A stretch of DNA of 64,000 nucleotides from Asticcacaulis tiandongensis (lineage in GTDB: Bacteria > Pseudomonadota > Alphaproteobacteria > Caulobacterales > Caulobacteraceae): the NCBI RefSeq assembly GCF_006475605.1, contig NZ_SSBC01000020.1, positions 1-64,000 on the forward strand. The letters are read 5' to 3'. The notes under the pieces were generated by a model that saw nothing but the letters and a program-made list of their open reading frames with translations, ran no database searches and had not been told where the DNA came from. Positions 24,304 through 31,326 of this stretch are shown one piece after another; position 1 is the first letter of the stretch; the number at the start of each line of letters is the position of its first letter. Both the position numbers and the translations under genes were made by a program.

Positions 24304-25271
24304 TGGCCCTGTGGGTGCGTACAGAGGCGTCGCATGGCGTGGGTCTGGGGCACTTCATGCGTTGCTATGCCATTGCCGAACAGGCGCGGCTGGATGGTGA
24401 CAAGGTGACGTTTCTGACCGGTGACTTACCGCCGCAGGCGTTGGAGCGGTTACGGTTTGCCGGTATCGATCATATCTATGTGCCCCATGATATCGGCAGT
24501 CCTGAGGACGGCCAGTTCGTGTCACGCATTGCCCGTGAAGGTCAGGCGGTGTTGCTTGACTCCTATCGGTTTGAGGCGGGCTACTATGCGCGGCTTTATG
24601 AGACGCACTTTGTGGCGGTGATGGATGATGCGGCGGCCATGCCCTTAAAGGCGCACGTTGTCATCAATGCGGCGCTTGGGGCCAGAGACATGGGCTATGC
24701 GGCGATAGCGCCTGAGGCCAGCCTGTTGCTGGGGCCGGATTTTGCGCAGGTACGCCATGAGTTTCGCCGTGCCTATCCTGACCCCTATCGGCCGCATGTT
24801 TGTGTGACGTTTGGGGGTTCCGATCCGGCCAATCTGACGGCGCAGGCGGCGTTGGCGTTACTAGAGGCGGTGCCGGATGTCGATATCCGGTTGATTGCGG
24901 GTCCGGCCCATGCCCATGTCGATGACTTGCGTCGCCTGTGTGCGGCGCGGCCACGCATCAAGCTTTATCTGGCACCCGATAATGTCGCCGAGGTGCTTTA
25001 TGGCGCGGATATGGTGATAACGGCGGCAGGGGGCAGTCTGTATGAGATTGCCGCCATGGGCTTGCCGGCGCTGGTGCTGGTGGTGGTGGATAATCAGGCG
25101 GGGGCATTGGCGGCCTGCCCCTATCCGGCGCTTGAGGCGCGCGACCAGTGGCCGGAAAATTTTGAAAAATGGGTGGCGGCGGTCATTCGTAACCCTGATA
25201 TTGGCCAGACGGCGCGGATACAGGTTGACGGGTTGGGCTGTCAGCGGATTTTGCAGGCCCTGCCGGTGTGA
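24303..25271 (+). CDS. pseG: UDP-2,4-diacetamido-trideoxy-altropyranose hydrolase (PseG)
   Basis: Removes UDP from the 2,4-diacetamido sugar to give the free substrate of PseI. The 322-residue protein has the GT-B fold of PseG: GLGHFMRCYAIAEQARLDG near the N-terminus (with the catalytic-type His), VTFGGSDPANLT at mid-length and VITAAGGSLYEIAAMGLPALVL near the C-terminus. It overlaps the end of pseI by one base (TAATG). The upstream steps (PseB, PseC, PseH) are not in the window. Confidence 0.88.
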   Translation: MALWVRTEASHGVGLGHFMRCYAIAEQARLDGDKVTFLTGDLPPQALERLRFAGIDHIYVPHDIGSPEDGQFVSRIAREGQAVLLDSYRFEAGYYARLYETHFVAVMDDAAAMPLKAHVVINAALGARDMGYAAIAPEASLLLGPDFAQVRHEFRRAYPDPYRPHVCVTFGGSDPANLTAQAALALLEAVPDVDIRLIAGPAHAHVDDLRRLCAARPRIKLYLAPDNVAEVLYGADMVITAAGGSLYEIAAMGLPALVLVVVDNQAGALAACPYPALEARDQWPENFEKWVAAVIRNPDIGQTARIQVDGLGCQRILQALPV

Positions 25272-25322
25272 TAAAGTATTTGCGTGCCTATATAAGGGGA
25301 GCGATGAGACACAGGAGTTGCT

Positions 25323-25799
25323 ATGACACGTTCACAATCAGGTTTTGATCTGACGCCGCCGACAGAGGCGGAAGTGACCGCTCTGGCGGCGCATCTGGAT
25401 GACGAGGCGCGGCGCATATTGCTCGATCATGGCACCGAGCCGCCGTTTTGTGGCAAGTTCGATGAATATGAGGACGAAGGTGTTTACGGCTGCGCTCTGT
25501 GCGGCCTGCCGCTGTTTTCTTCGCGCGCCAAGTTTCATTCAGGCTCTGGCTGGCCGAGTTTTTATCAGGGCGTGGATGCGGATCACATCCGCAATATTGT
25601 TGACCGCTCACATGGTATGGTGCGCACGGAAATCCGCTGCGGACGCTGTGACTCACATCTGGGGCATGTGTTCGAGGATGGGCCAAGGCCAACGGGATTA
25701 CGCTATTGTCTTAACTCGGTGGCGATGATGTTTACGCCCGAAGGAGAGGCCTTGCCGGATGTGCTCGAGCGGGATGATCCGGCGCAGGTGGCGGGGTAG
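25323..25799 (+). CDS. msrB: Peptide-methionine (R)-S-oxide reductase MsrB
   Basis: Repairs oxidised methionine (R form) in proteins, probably in the cytoplasm as no signal peptide is present. The 158-residue protein has the four zinc ligands in GCALCGLPLF and CGRCDSHLGHVF, the GSGWPSF motif, and the catalytic Cys in GLRYCLNSVAM. AGGAG precedes the start. It stands alone between pseG and a family A repeat. Confidence 0.95.
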   Translation: MTRSQSGFDLTPPTEAEVTALAAHLDDEARRILLDHGTEPPFCGKFDEYEDEGVYGCALCGLPLFSSRAKFHSGSGWPSFYQGVDADHIRNIVDRSHGMVRTEIRCGRCDSHLGHVFEDGPRPTGLRYCLNSVAMMFTPEGEALPDVLERDDPAQVAG

Positions 25800-25830
25800 G
25801 GGGGTAAGGACGAAAGTAAGCAAGTAGATG

Positions 25831-25893
25831 CCCCACCACCCCCGCGATAAATCGCGGCGGTCCCCCTCCCCAGCAAGCTAGGGAGGAGTGAAG
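25831..25893. repeat. Intergenic palindromic repeat, family A copy 2
   Basis: CCCCACCACCCCCGCGATAA-type opening, CGCGATAAATCGCG hairpin, GTCCCCCTCCCC, then CTAGGGAGGAGTGAAG. It lies between the convergent ends of msrB and the nitroreductase gene. Confidence 0.85.
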
Positions 25894-25925
25894 GAAGGAT
25901 AGCCAGGGACAGGGAGGGGGAGCGG

Positions 25926-26558
25926 TCAGGCTTGCCAGAAGCTGACGCGTTCGGTGTAGCTCGGGCGGTCGCGTTCAAGGGGGGCTTCGGTCGGGGTGCC
26001 GAGGAAGATAAACCCGGCCACCTCTTCACCATCTTTGAGGCCTAACAGGGCCTTGGCATCTGCGTCATAGGCATACCAGTCGGTGATCCAGTTGGCCCCG
26101 TAACCCAGCGCACCGGCGGCAATCAGCAGGTTCTGGCAGATGGCGAAGGCGGAGCCCATCTGCTCCCATTCCGGAATCTTATGCGGTTTGACCGGCGAAT
26201 AGATCACCAGCAGGGCTTCGGGCGGTGTGGAGAGTTTTAAGAGCGCACCGGCGGCTTTTTTGTCGCCACGGCTTTCGGCCAGCGCTTTCAGTTTTTCAAC
26301 CAGTGTGGCTTTGGACTGAGGGGTGAAGCGGACGATGCGCCAGGGCCCGATCTTGCCGTGGTCGGGGACGCGAAAGCCGATTTTGATCAGCAGTTCAATT
26401 TCATCTTCGGACGGGGCGGGCAGGCCAAGCGTCGGGGCCGGTGCCGAGCGGCGGCTGAGCAGAAAGCGCAGGGTGTCAGCAGAAGGTGTGACCGGCAGTG
26501 GGGTGCCAAAGGCAATCGGCGACAGGTCAAACTCAGACAGATCAATTTTGTTAGTCAT
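25926..26558 (-). CDS. Nitroreductase family protein
   Basis: The 210-residue FMN enzyme resembles YdjA-type small nitroreductases that reduce nitro or quinone compounds with NAD(P)H. Visible family elements are FLLSRRSAPAPTL (FMN phosphate contact), GFRVPDHGKIGPWRIVRF, CQNLLIAAGALGYGANWITDW and EEVAGFIFLGTPTEAP. It is convergent with msrB and divergent from the NUDIX gene. The physiological substrate is not known. Confidence 0.88.
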   Translation of the reverse strand: MTNKIDLSEFDLSPIAFGTPLPVTPSADTLRFLLSRRSAPAPTLGLPAPSEDEIELLIKIGFRVPDHGKIGPWRIVRFTPQSKATLVEKLKALAESRGDKKAAGALLKLSTPPEALLVIYSPVKPHKIPEWEQMGSAFAICQNLLIAAGALGYGANWITDWYAYDADAKALLGLKDGEEVAGFIFLGTPTEAPLERDRPSYTERVSFWQA

Positions 26559-26648
26559 AAAAGGTCTTTCGGGTCACAAATACGATCAGGCTACCTTATA
26601 TAGGTATGGTGCGTCACCCCTACGAATATAATATTGAAAGTAATTCGC

Positions 26649-27275
26649 ATGACAGATAAGCGCCTGTTGCCTGAGTGGGACACACCGGAAAAAGAGGCCG
26701 GACGCCCGCGCTGGCAGACTCTGGCGACTGAGACGGTTTTCAAAACGCCGTGGATCGCGGTTGAAAAACACAACACCATTGCGCCGACCGGACACAGATC
26801 CCCCTATGGCCTGATACGCTTTCAGGCGCGTGCGGTCGGTGTATTGCCGCTGCATGCGGACGGGACGGTAACGCTTGTGGGGCAGATGCGGTATCCGTTT
26901 AACGCCTACAGCTGGGAAATGCCCGAGGGCGGGGTGCCGTTTGACGAGGCCGCCCTTGAGGGGGCCAAGCGGGAACTGGCGGAAGAAACGGGGCTTAAGG
27001 CCGAAAACTGGCGCGAAATACTTAATTTCGATATGTCCAATTCGGTAAGCACTGAGGTGGCGACCTGCTTTCTGGCGTGGGGCCTGAGTGCGGGTGAAAC
27101 GGCACCGGATGAGACGGAACTGTTCGAATCGGTGCGGATTCCCTTCAAAGACGTGCTGAATGCTGTTATAAGCGGTGCAATAAGAGACTCCTTAACGGTC
27201 GTTACCGTATTAAGGGTGTTTCATATGGCGGCGACTGGTGAGCTTCCTGAGGAACTCGGTCGCCTGATACGATAA
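26649..27275 (+). CDS. NUDIX hydrolase, ADP-ribose pyrophosphatase-like
   Basis: Hydrolyses nucleoside diphosphate derivatives. The 208-residue protein carries a full Nudix box (GGVPFDEAALEGAKRELAEE and TGL following), and the N-terminal part (FKTPWIAVEKHNTI, YGLIRFQARAVGVLPL) resembles ADP-ribose/GDP-mannose pyrophosphatases. I chose ATG at 26649; a TTG 15 bases upstream is the alternative. It ends 11 bases before cysE and is probably co-transcribed with it. Confidence 0.88.
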   Translation: MTDKRLLPEWDTPEKEAGRPRWQTLATETVFKTPWIAVEKHNTIAPTGHRSPYGLIRFQARAVGVLPLHADGTVTLVGQMRYPFNAYSWEMPEGGVPFDEAALEGAKRELAEETGLKAENWREILNFDMSNSVSTEVATCFLAWGLSAGETAPDETELFESVRIPFKDVLNAVISGAIRDSLTVVTVLRVFHMAATGELPEELGRLIR

Positions 27276-27286
27276 CCGGAGTGCGC

Positions 27287-28114
27287 ATGGCCCAACCGTT
27301 TGAAGTCATCACCCCTGAGGATAAGCCGGTCTGGCTTACGCTGCGTCAGGAGGCCTCGGATGCGCTGGCGTCCGAGCCGTCTCTGGCGTCGATGCTGCAT
27401 TCGACCATACTGTCGCATGACGATCTGCCGAGCGCCCTGTCCTATCATGTGGCGCGCAAGCTGGGTGATGACAGCATTCGCGGTATGACCCTGCGGGAAA
27501 TGGTGCGCAAATATTACGCCCGTGACGAGGCGCTGGTGCGGGCGGCGGAAGCTGACCTTCAGGCGGTCTATGATCGCGATCCGGCGGCCAAGGGCTATTT
27601 GCAGGCCTTTATGTTCTTCAAGGGCTTCCTGTCGCTTCAGATTTACCGCATTGCCAACCGTTTGTGGCAGGATGAGCGCTATACGATGGCGCATTTCCTC
27701 CAGAGCCGCGTGTCGGAGCTGTTCCAGATCGATATCCACCCCGCTGCGCGTATCGGCCACGGGATTTTCATGGATCACGGCACGGGTATTGTGATCGGTG
27801 AAACGGCTGTGGTCGGAGACGACTGCTCGATCCTGCATAATGTGACCTTGGGCGGTACGGGTTCGGAACGCGGCGATCGTCACCCGAAGATCGGGCAGGG
27901 TGTGCTGATCGGGGCTGGTGCCAAGATACTGGGCAATATCACCGTCGGCGATTTCGCCAAGGTGGCCGCAGGGTCGGTGGTGCTTAAGCCTGTGCCGGAG
28001 CATTGCACAGCCGCGGGTGTGCCTGCCAAGCTGATCAATTGCGAAACCTGCTCTGATCCGGCGCGTAGCATGGATCAGACCCTGTCGGATGTCATTTACG
28101 ACTACGTCATTTAA
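27287..28114 (+). CDS. cysE: Serine O-acetyltransferase
   Basis: Makes O-acetylserine from serine and acetyl-CoA, the first step to cysteine. The 275-residue protein has the helical N-terminal SAT domain (to about 150) and left-handed hexapeptide repeats with IDIHPAARIGHGIFMDHGTG, IGETAVVGDDCSILHNVTLGG and GVLIGAGAKILGNITVGDFA. The ATG at 27287 follows GGAG. It sits between the NUDIX gene and argE. Confidence 0.95.
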   Translation: MAQPFEVITPEDKPVWLTLRQEASDALASEPSLASMLHSTILSHDDLPSALSYHVARKLGDDSIRGMTLREMVRKYYARDEALVRAAEADLQAVYDRDPAAKGYLQAFMFFKGFLSLQIYRIANRLWQDERYTMAHFLQSRVSELFQIDIHPAARIGHGIFMDHGTGIVIGETAVVGDDCSILHNVTLGGTGSERGDRHPKIGQGVLIGAGAKILGNITVGDFAKVAAGSVVLKPVPEHCTAAGVPAKLINCETCSDPARSMDQTLSDVIYDYVI

Positions 28115-28119
28115 ACGGC

Positions 28120-29283
28120 ATGACTGTCCTGCCTTCGACCCAGACCTTAGGTCTTTTGGGTGACCTGATCGGGTTTGACACCGTATCGGCCAAATCTAAC
28201 CGCGCCCTGATTGATTATGTGGCCGCTTACCTTAAGGGGCACGGGATCGGGGCGGAGATTGTTCCGTCTCACGACGGCACCAAGGCCAGTCTTTGGGCGA
28301 CCATCGGGCCGGAGATTGACGGGGGTATCGTCCTGTCGGGGCATAGTGATGTCGTGCCGGTGGACGGGCAGGACTGGTCGAGCAATCCGTTTCTGATGGA
28401 TATTCGTGACGGTCGGGCCTATGGGCGCGGGGTGGCGGATATGAAGGGTTTTGTCGCCTGTGTTTTGGCCGCGGCCCCGAGTCTCAGCCGTTTGCCGCTT
28501 AAGCGGCCCGTGCATATTGCCCTGACCTATGATGAGGAAGTCGGCTGCATCGGTGCGCCGCATCTGCTGAAGTGGTTGCGCAACCAGCCTTACAAACCGG
28601 CCATTGCCTTTATCGGAGAGCCGACCTTGATGCGGGTCGTCAATGCCCATAAGGGGATTATGGCGGCGCGTACGGAGATTACCGGCTGCGAGGCTCATTC
28701 CAGTCTGGCCCATCAGGGCGTCAGCGCTATTGGTCTGGCGGCGCAGGCGATAGGCATCTTGCAAACCCTTGAGGCTGAGCGGGCGGCGGTACATGCCGAT
28801 CCGCGTTTTGAGCCTTCACGGGCGACGATATCAGTCAATCTGATCGGTGGTGGGACAGCTATCAATATCCTCGCGGGGCAAGCGTGGTTTGAGTGGGATA
28901 TCCGCTCGATTCCGGCGGTGGATGCGCATGAACTGCGGACAGAATTTGAGCGGCGGCTGGAACGCGATGTGATGGCTCCGGCGCGGGCAAAGTTTGGCAA
29001 TGTCGATGCCCACACGCGGGTCTGGGCGGATGCGCCTGCGCTGAAGCCGGAAGACGACGGGGCGGCGGAGGCGCTGGCCAAGCGGATACTGCGGACGAAT
29101 GAGGTGTTTGCCGTGCCCTATGCGGCTGAGGCCGGGCAGTTTCAGCAGGCGGGCTTATCGACGGTTATTATCGGGCCGGGGTCGATTGAACAGGCGCATA
29201 AGGTCGATGAGTTTATTGAGCTGTCGCAACTGGCGGCCTGTGAGGCGTTTTTGCAGGGCCTGATCGTGGAGCTGGTGGTTTAA
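28120..29283 (+). CDS. argE: Acetylornithine deacetylase (ArgE)
   Basis: Zinc peptidase-family (M20) enzyme that releases acetate from N-acetylornithine in arginine synthesis. The 387-residue protein shows the metal and catalytic motifs LSGHSDVVPVDGQDW, GRGVADMKGF and LTYDEEVGCIG, and the dimerisation domain from about residue 180 (VNAHKGIMAARTEITG). It starts 5 bases after cysE, indicating an operon. Because many Caulobacterales use ArgJ for this step, related M20 substrates are possible. Confidence 0.88.
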   Translation: MTVLPSTQTLGLLGDLIGFDTVSAKSNRALIDYVAAYLKGHGIGAEIVPSHDGTKASLWATIGPEIDGGIVLSGHSDVVPVDGQDWSSNPFLMDIRDGRAYGRGVADMKGFVACVLAAAPSLSRLPLKRPVHIALTYDEEVGCIGAPHLLKWLRNQPYKPAIAFIGEPTLMRVVNAHKGIMAARTEITGCEAHSSLAHQGVSAIGLAAQAIGILQTLEAERAAVHADPRFEPSRATISVNLIGGGTAINILAGQAWFEWDIRSIPAVDAHELRTEFERRLERDVMAPARAKFGNVDAHTRVWADAPALKPEDDGAAEALAKRILRTNEVFAVPYAAEAGQFQQAGLSTVIIGPGSIEQAHKVDEFIELSQLAACEAFLQGLIVELVV

Positions 29284-29285
29284 GA

Positions 29286-29326
29286 AACCCTCACCCCAAC
29301 CCTCTCCCTGAAAGGGAGAGGGAGTA
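29286..29326. repeat. Intergenic palindromic repeat, family B copy 2
   Basis: ACCCTCACCCCAACCCTCTC then CCCTGAAAGGGAGAGGGAG. It starts 3 bases after the argE stop and precedes the ParD-like gene's promoter. Confidence 0.85.
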
Positions 29327-29347
29327 AAAGGGCGGCTTGAATTGTGG

Positions 29348-29376
29348 GTATATGAAGCGTATATGATTTGTATATG
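29348..29376 (+). promoter_or_regulatory. Three GTATATG repeats at 11-bp spacing, operator-like
   Basis: GTATATG occurs at 29348-29354, 29359-29365 and 29370-29376, exactly 11 bp apart and so on one face of the helix. Ribbon-helix-helix antitoxins such as ParD bind short repeats in this way before their own genes. The last repeat ends 18 bases before the ParD-like start codon. Confidence 0.6.
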
Positions 29377-29394
29377 TTTTGTGTGGAGCGCCTG

Positions 29395-29607
29395 ATGGGT
29401 ATTGTGAATATTGATGACGAACTGCATGAGCAGGTGCGGCGGGCGACGCGGGTGTCGTGCCGATCGATCAATGCACAGGCGGCCTATTGGATCAGGGTCG
29501 GCATATTGTGTGAAACCAATCCATCGCTCAGCTATGCCGAGATCATGGCGCGTGAACTGAATGCGGCGGGGGTTTCGGCTGAGGCTCTGGTCGCGGCGGA
29601 CACATGA
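29395..29607 (+). CDS. ParD-like antitoxin-family protein
   Basis: The 70-residue protein matches the ParD-like family: MGIVNIDDELHEQVRRATRV (ribbon and first helix), then SINAQAAYWIRVGILCETNP (second helix) and SLSYAEIMARELNAAG. It is expected to be a DNA-binding dimer. The ATG at 29395 follows GGAG at six bases; a longer version from 29368 would cover the operator. No toxin gene is adjacent; instead the stop codon overlaps the start of a methionine aminopeptidase gene (ATGA), so the two are coupled. It may regulate its own operon through the repeats just upstream. Confidence 0.82.
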   Translation: MGIVNIDDELHEQVRRATRVSCRSINAQAAYWIRVGILCETNPSLSYAEIMARELNAAGVSAEALVAADT

Positions 29608-30377
29608 TCAAGACGCCGGAAGAGATTGAGGTCATGGCTGAAGCCGGTCGCCTGCTGGCGTCGGTGTTTGGTATGATTGACACATTGGTGCTTGAGGGGA
29701 TGAGCACGCTTGCGGTCAATGATCGGGTCGAGCGTTATATTGTTGACGATCTTTCGGCGCGACCGGCGAGCAAGGGGCAGTATGGTTATGAATTTGCGCT
29801 GAATGCGTCGATTAATCAGGTGGTTTGTCACGGGGTGCCGTCTGCGGCGGATAGCTTACGCGACGGGGATATTGTCAATTTCGACATTACGCTTGAGAAG
29901 AACGGCTTTATTGCCGATTCCAGCAAGACCTATCTGATCGGTGAGGTGCATCCTGCGGCCAGGCGGCTGGTGCAGGCGACCTATGAGGCCATGTGGCAGG
30001 GGATTAGGGCGGTCAGGCCCGGGGCACGGCTTGGGGATATTGGCTTTGCCATCGAGCGACACGCCAAACGCAACGGCTATTCGGTGGTGCATGACTATTG
30101 CGGCCACGGTATCGGTCGGGAAATGCACGAAGACCCGCAGATTCTGCATTTCGGAAAACCGAACACGGGCCTTACCTTGCGCGAAGGCATGGTATTTACC
30201 ATTGAGCCGATGCTTAATCGTGGGCGGCGCGGGGTAAAGACCGAGGCCGATGGCTGGACGGTGGTCACGCGGGATGGCACGTTGTCGGCGCAGTTCGAGC
30301 ATACGGTGGCGGTGACCGCTACGGGGGTTCGGGTGCTGACGTTACGGGCGGACGAGGGGGATAGAGGTAGTAAGTAA
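29604..30377 (+). CDS. map: Type I methionine aminopeptidase
   Basis: Removes the initiator methionine from proteins after deformylation. The 257-residue M24 enzyme has the five metal ligands in context: FDITLEKNGFIADSSKTY (two Asp), HDYCGHGIGREMHEDP (His), EGMVFTIEPML (Glu) and SAQFEHTVAVT (Glu). The conserved VCHG motif is also present (NQVVCHGVPS). Translation is coupled to the ParD-like gene. This may be a second, regulated copy next to a constitutive one elsewhere; the window cannot show this. Confidence 0.93.
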   Translation: MIKTPEEIEVMAEAGRLLASVFGMIDTLVLEGMSTLAVNDRVERYIVDDLSARPASKGQYGYEFALNASINQVVCHGVPSAADSLRDGDIVNFDITLEKNGFIADSSKTYLIGEVHPAARRLVQATYEAMWQGIRAVRPGARLGDIGFAIERHAKRNGYSVVHDYCGHGIGREMHEDPQILHFGKPNTGLTLREGMVFTIEPMLNRGRRGVKTEADGWTVVTRDGTLSAQFEHTVAVTATGVRVLTLRADEGDRGSK

Positions 30378-30385
30378 GCAAGAAA

Positions 30386-30449
30386 CCCCACCACCCCCGC
30401 GATAGATCGCGGCGGTCCCCCTCCCCGCCATAGGCAGGGAGGAGTGAAG
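30386..30449. repeat. Intergenic palindromic repeat, family A copy 3
   Basis: CCCCACCACCCCCGCGAT, CGCGATAGATCGCG hairpin, GTCCCCCTCCCC, then CAGGGAGGAGTGAAG. Starts 9 bases after the map stop. Confidence 0.85.
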
Positions 30450-30605
30450 AGGGGGCGGCTTTCTGTGGGTGAATGGCGGGGCGGGGTTTGACGCGACGGA
30501 TGGGGCTGATAAGACCACACACAGATTTTATCCCCGATGATCAAGATTCGTGCTTTGATGCGGCGGTCTAAACTCGCCCGAAAGCCAGACCCAAAAGGAC
30601 ATGTA

Positions 30606-30806
30606 ATGACACCTGCCGATATTGAAAAAGTACAGGCCTATCTGACGAAGACCTTTGGCACCAAGGGGCTTGAGGTTAAGCCGCGTAAACAAAAAGATTC
30701 TGCCGAAGTCTATATTGGTGAAGAATTTATCGGCGTGGTCTATGTCGATGAGGATGAGGCCGGATCTTACCTGTTTGAGATGGCGATTTTGAAGGAAGAT
30801 CTCTGA
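30606..30806 (+). CDS. DUF3126 family protein
   Basis: The 66-residue protein matches the small alphaproteobacterial DUF3126 family: TPADIEKVQAYLTKTFG, then DSAEVYIGEEFIGVVYVDED and SYLFEMAILKEDL. Function unknown. The ATG at 30606 follows AGGACATGTA. It stands alone between two family A repeats and ends before a shared terminator. Confidence 0.88.
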   Translation: MTPADIEKVQAYLTKTFGTKGLEVKPRKQKDSAEVYIGEEFIGVVYVDEDEAGSYLFEMAILKEDL

Positions 30807-30822
30807 TTGGTTGCCTAAGAAA

Positions 30823-30886
30823 CCCCACCACCCCGATCCTGACGGATCGCGGTCCCCCTCCCCATCACAGATGGGGAGGTAAGAAG
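30823..30886. repeat. Intergenic palindromic repeat, family A copy 4
   Basis: CCCCACCACCCCGATCC, GATCCTGACGGATCGCGG hairpin, CCCCCTCCCC, then GATGGGGAGG. Lies between the DUF3126 gene and the terminator. Confidence 0.85.
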
Positions 30887-30891
30887 GGCAT

Positions 30892-30930
30892 AAAAAAACC
30901 GGCCACCTGAGACAGGGGCCGGTTTTTTTA
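30892..30930. terminator. Bidirectional rho-independent terminator
   Basis: A-run plus CCGGCC, 12-base loop, GGCCGG plus T-run. It can stop transcription from both the DUF3126 gene (plus) and rpmE (minus), which converge here. Confidence 0.88.
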
Positions 30931-30967
30931 TGCGTATCAAGCTGTCGCTTGCTTCTTGAGCCAGAGC

Positions 30968-31192
30968 TTACTTCTTGAGAAAGCCACCGAACTTGTTGTT
31001 GAAGCGCGAAACGCGACCGGCGCGGTCAAGCATGGCGCCTGTGCCGCCCGTCCATGCCGGATGGGTGCGCGGGTCGATGTCGAGGTTCAGGACTGCATCG
31101 GCCTTACCGTAGGTCGAACGCGTCTTGTAGGACGAACCGTCGGTCAGGGTGACGGTGATCCAGTGATAATCTGGGTGGCCTTCTTTTTTCAT
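30968..31192 (-). CDS. rpmE: 50S ribosomal protein L31
   Basis: The 74-residue protein is bL31: [46 protein letters not shown] and [10 protein letters not shown] are conserved. It has no cysteines, so it is the zinc-free form usual in alphaproteobacteria. The ATG at 31192 follows AAGGATCAAGCT. It is divergent from the ABC exporter gene and ends before the shared terminator. Confidence 0.96.
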   Translation of the reverse strand: MKKEGHPDYHWITVTLTDGSSYKTRSTYGKADAVLNLDIDPRTHPAWTGGTGAMLDRAGRVSRFNNKFGGFLKK

Positions 31193-31326
31193 AGCTTGAT
31201 CCTTAAAAACGTCCGGCCAGCATCTGTGCGAACGCGAAGAAAGGTGGAGGTCGAAAGTAACCGAAGCGGCGCTCATACAGGAAGACCCGTTGCCGTGCAA
31301 GCCATAAGCCTGTAAGGAGCGCATTT

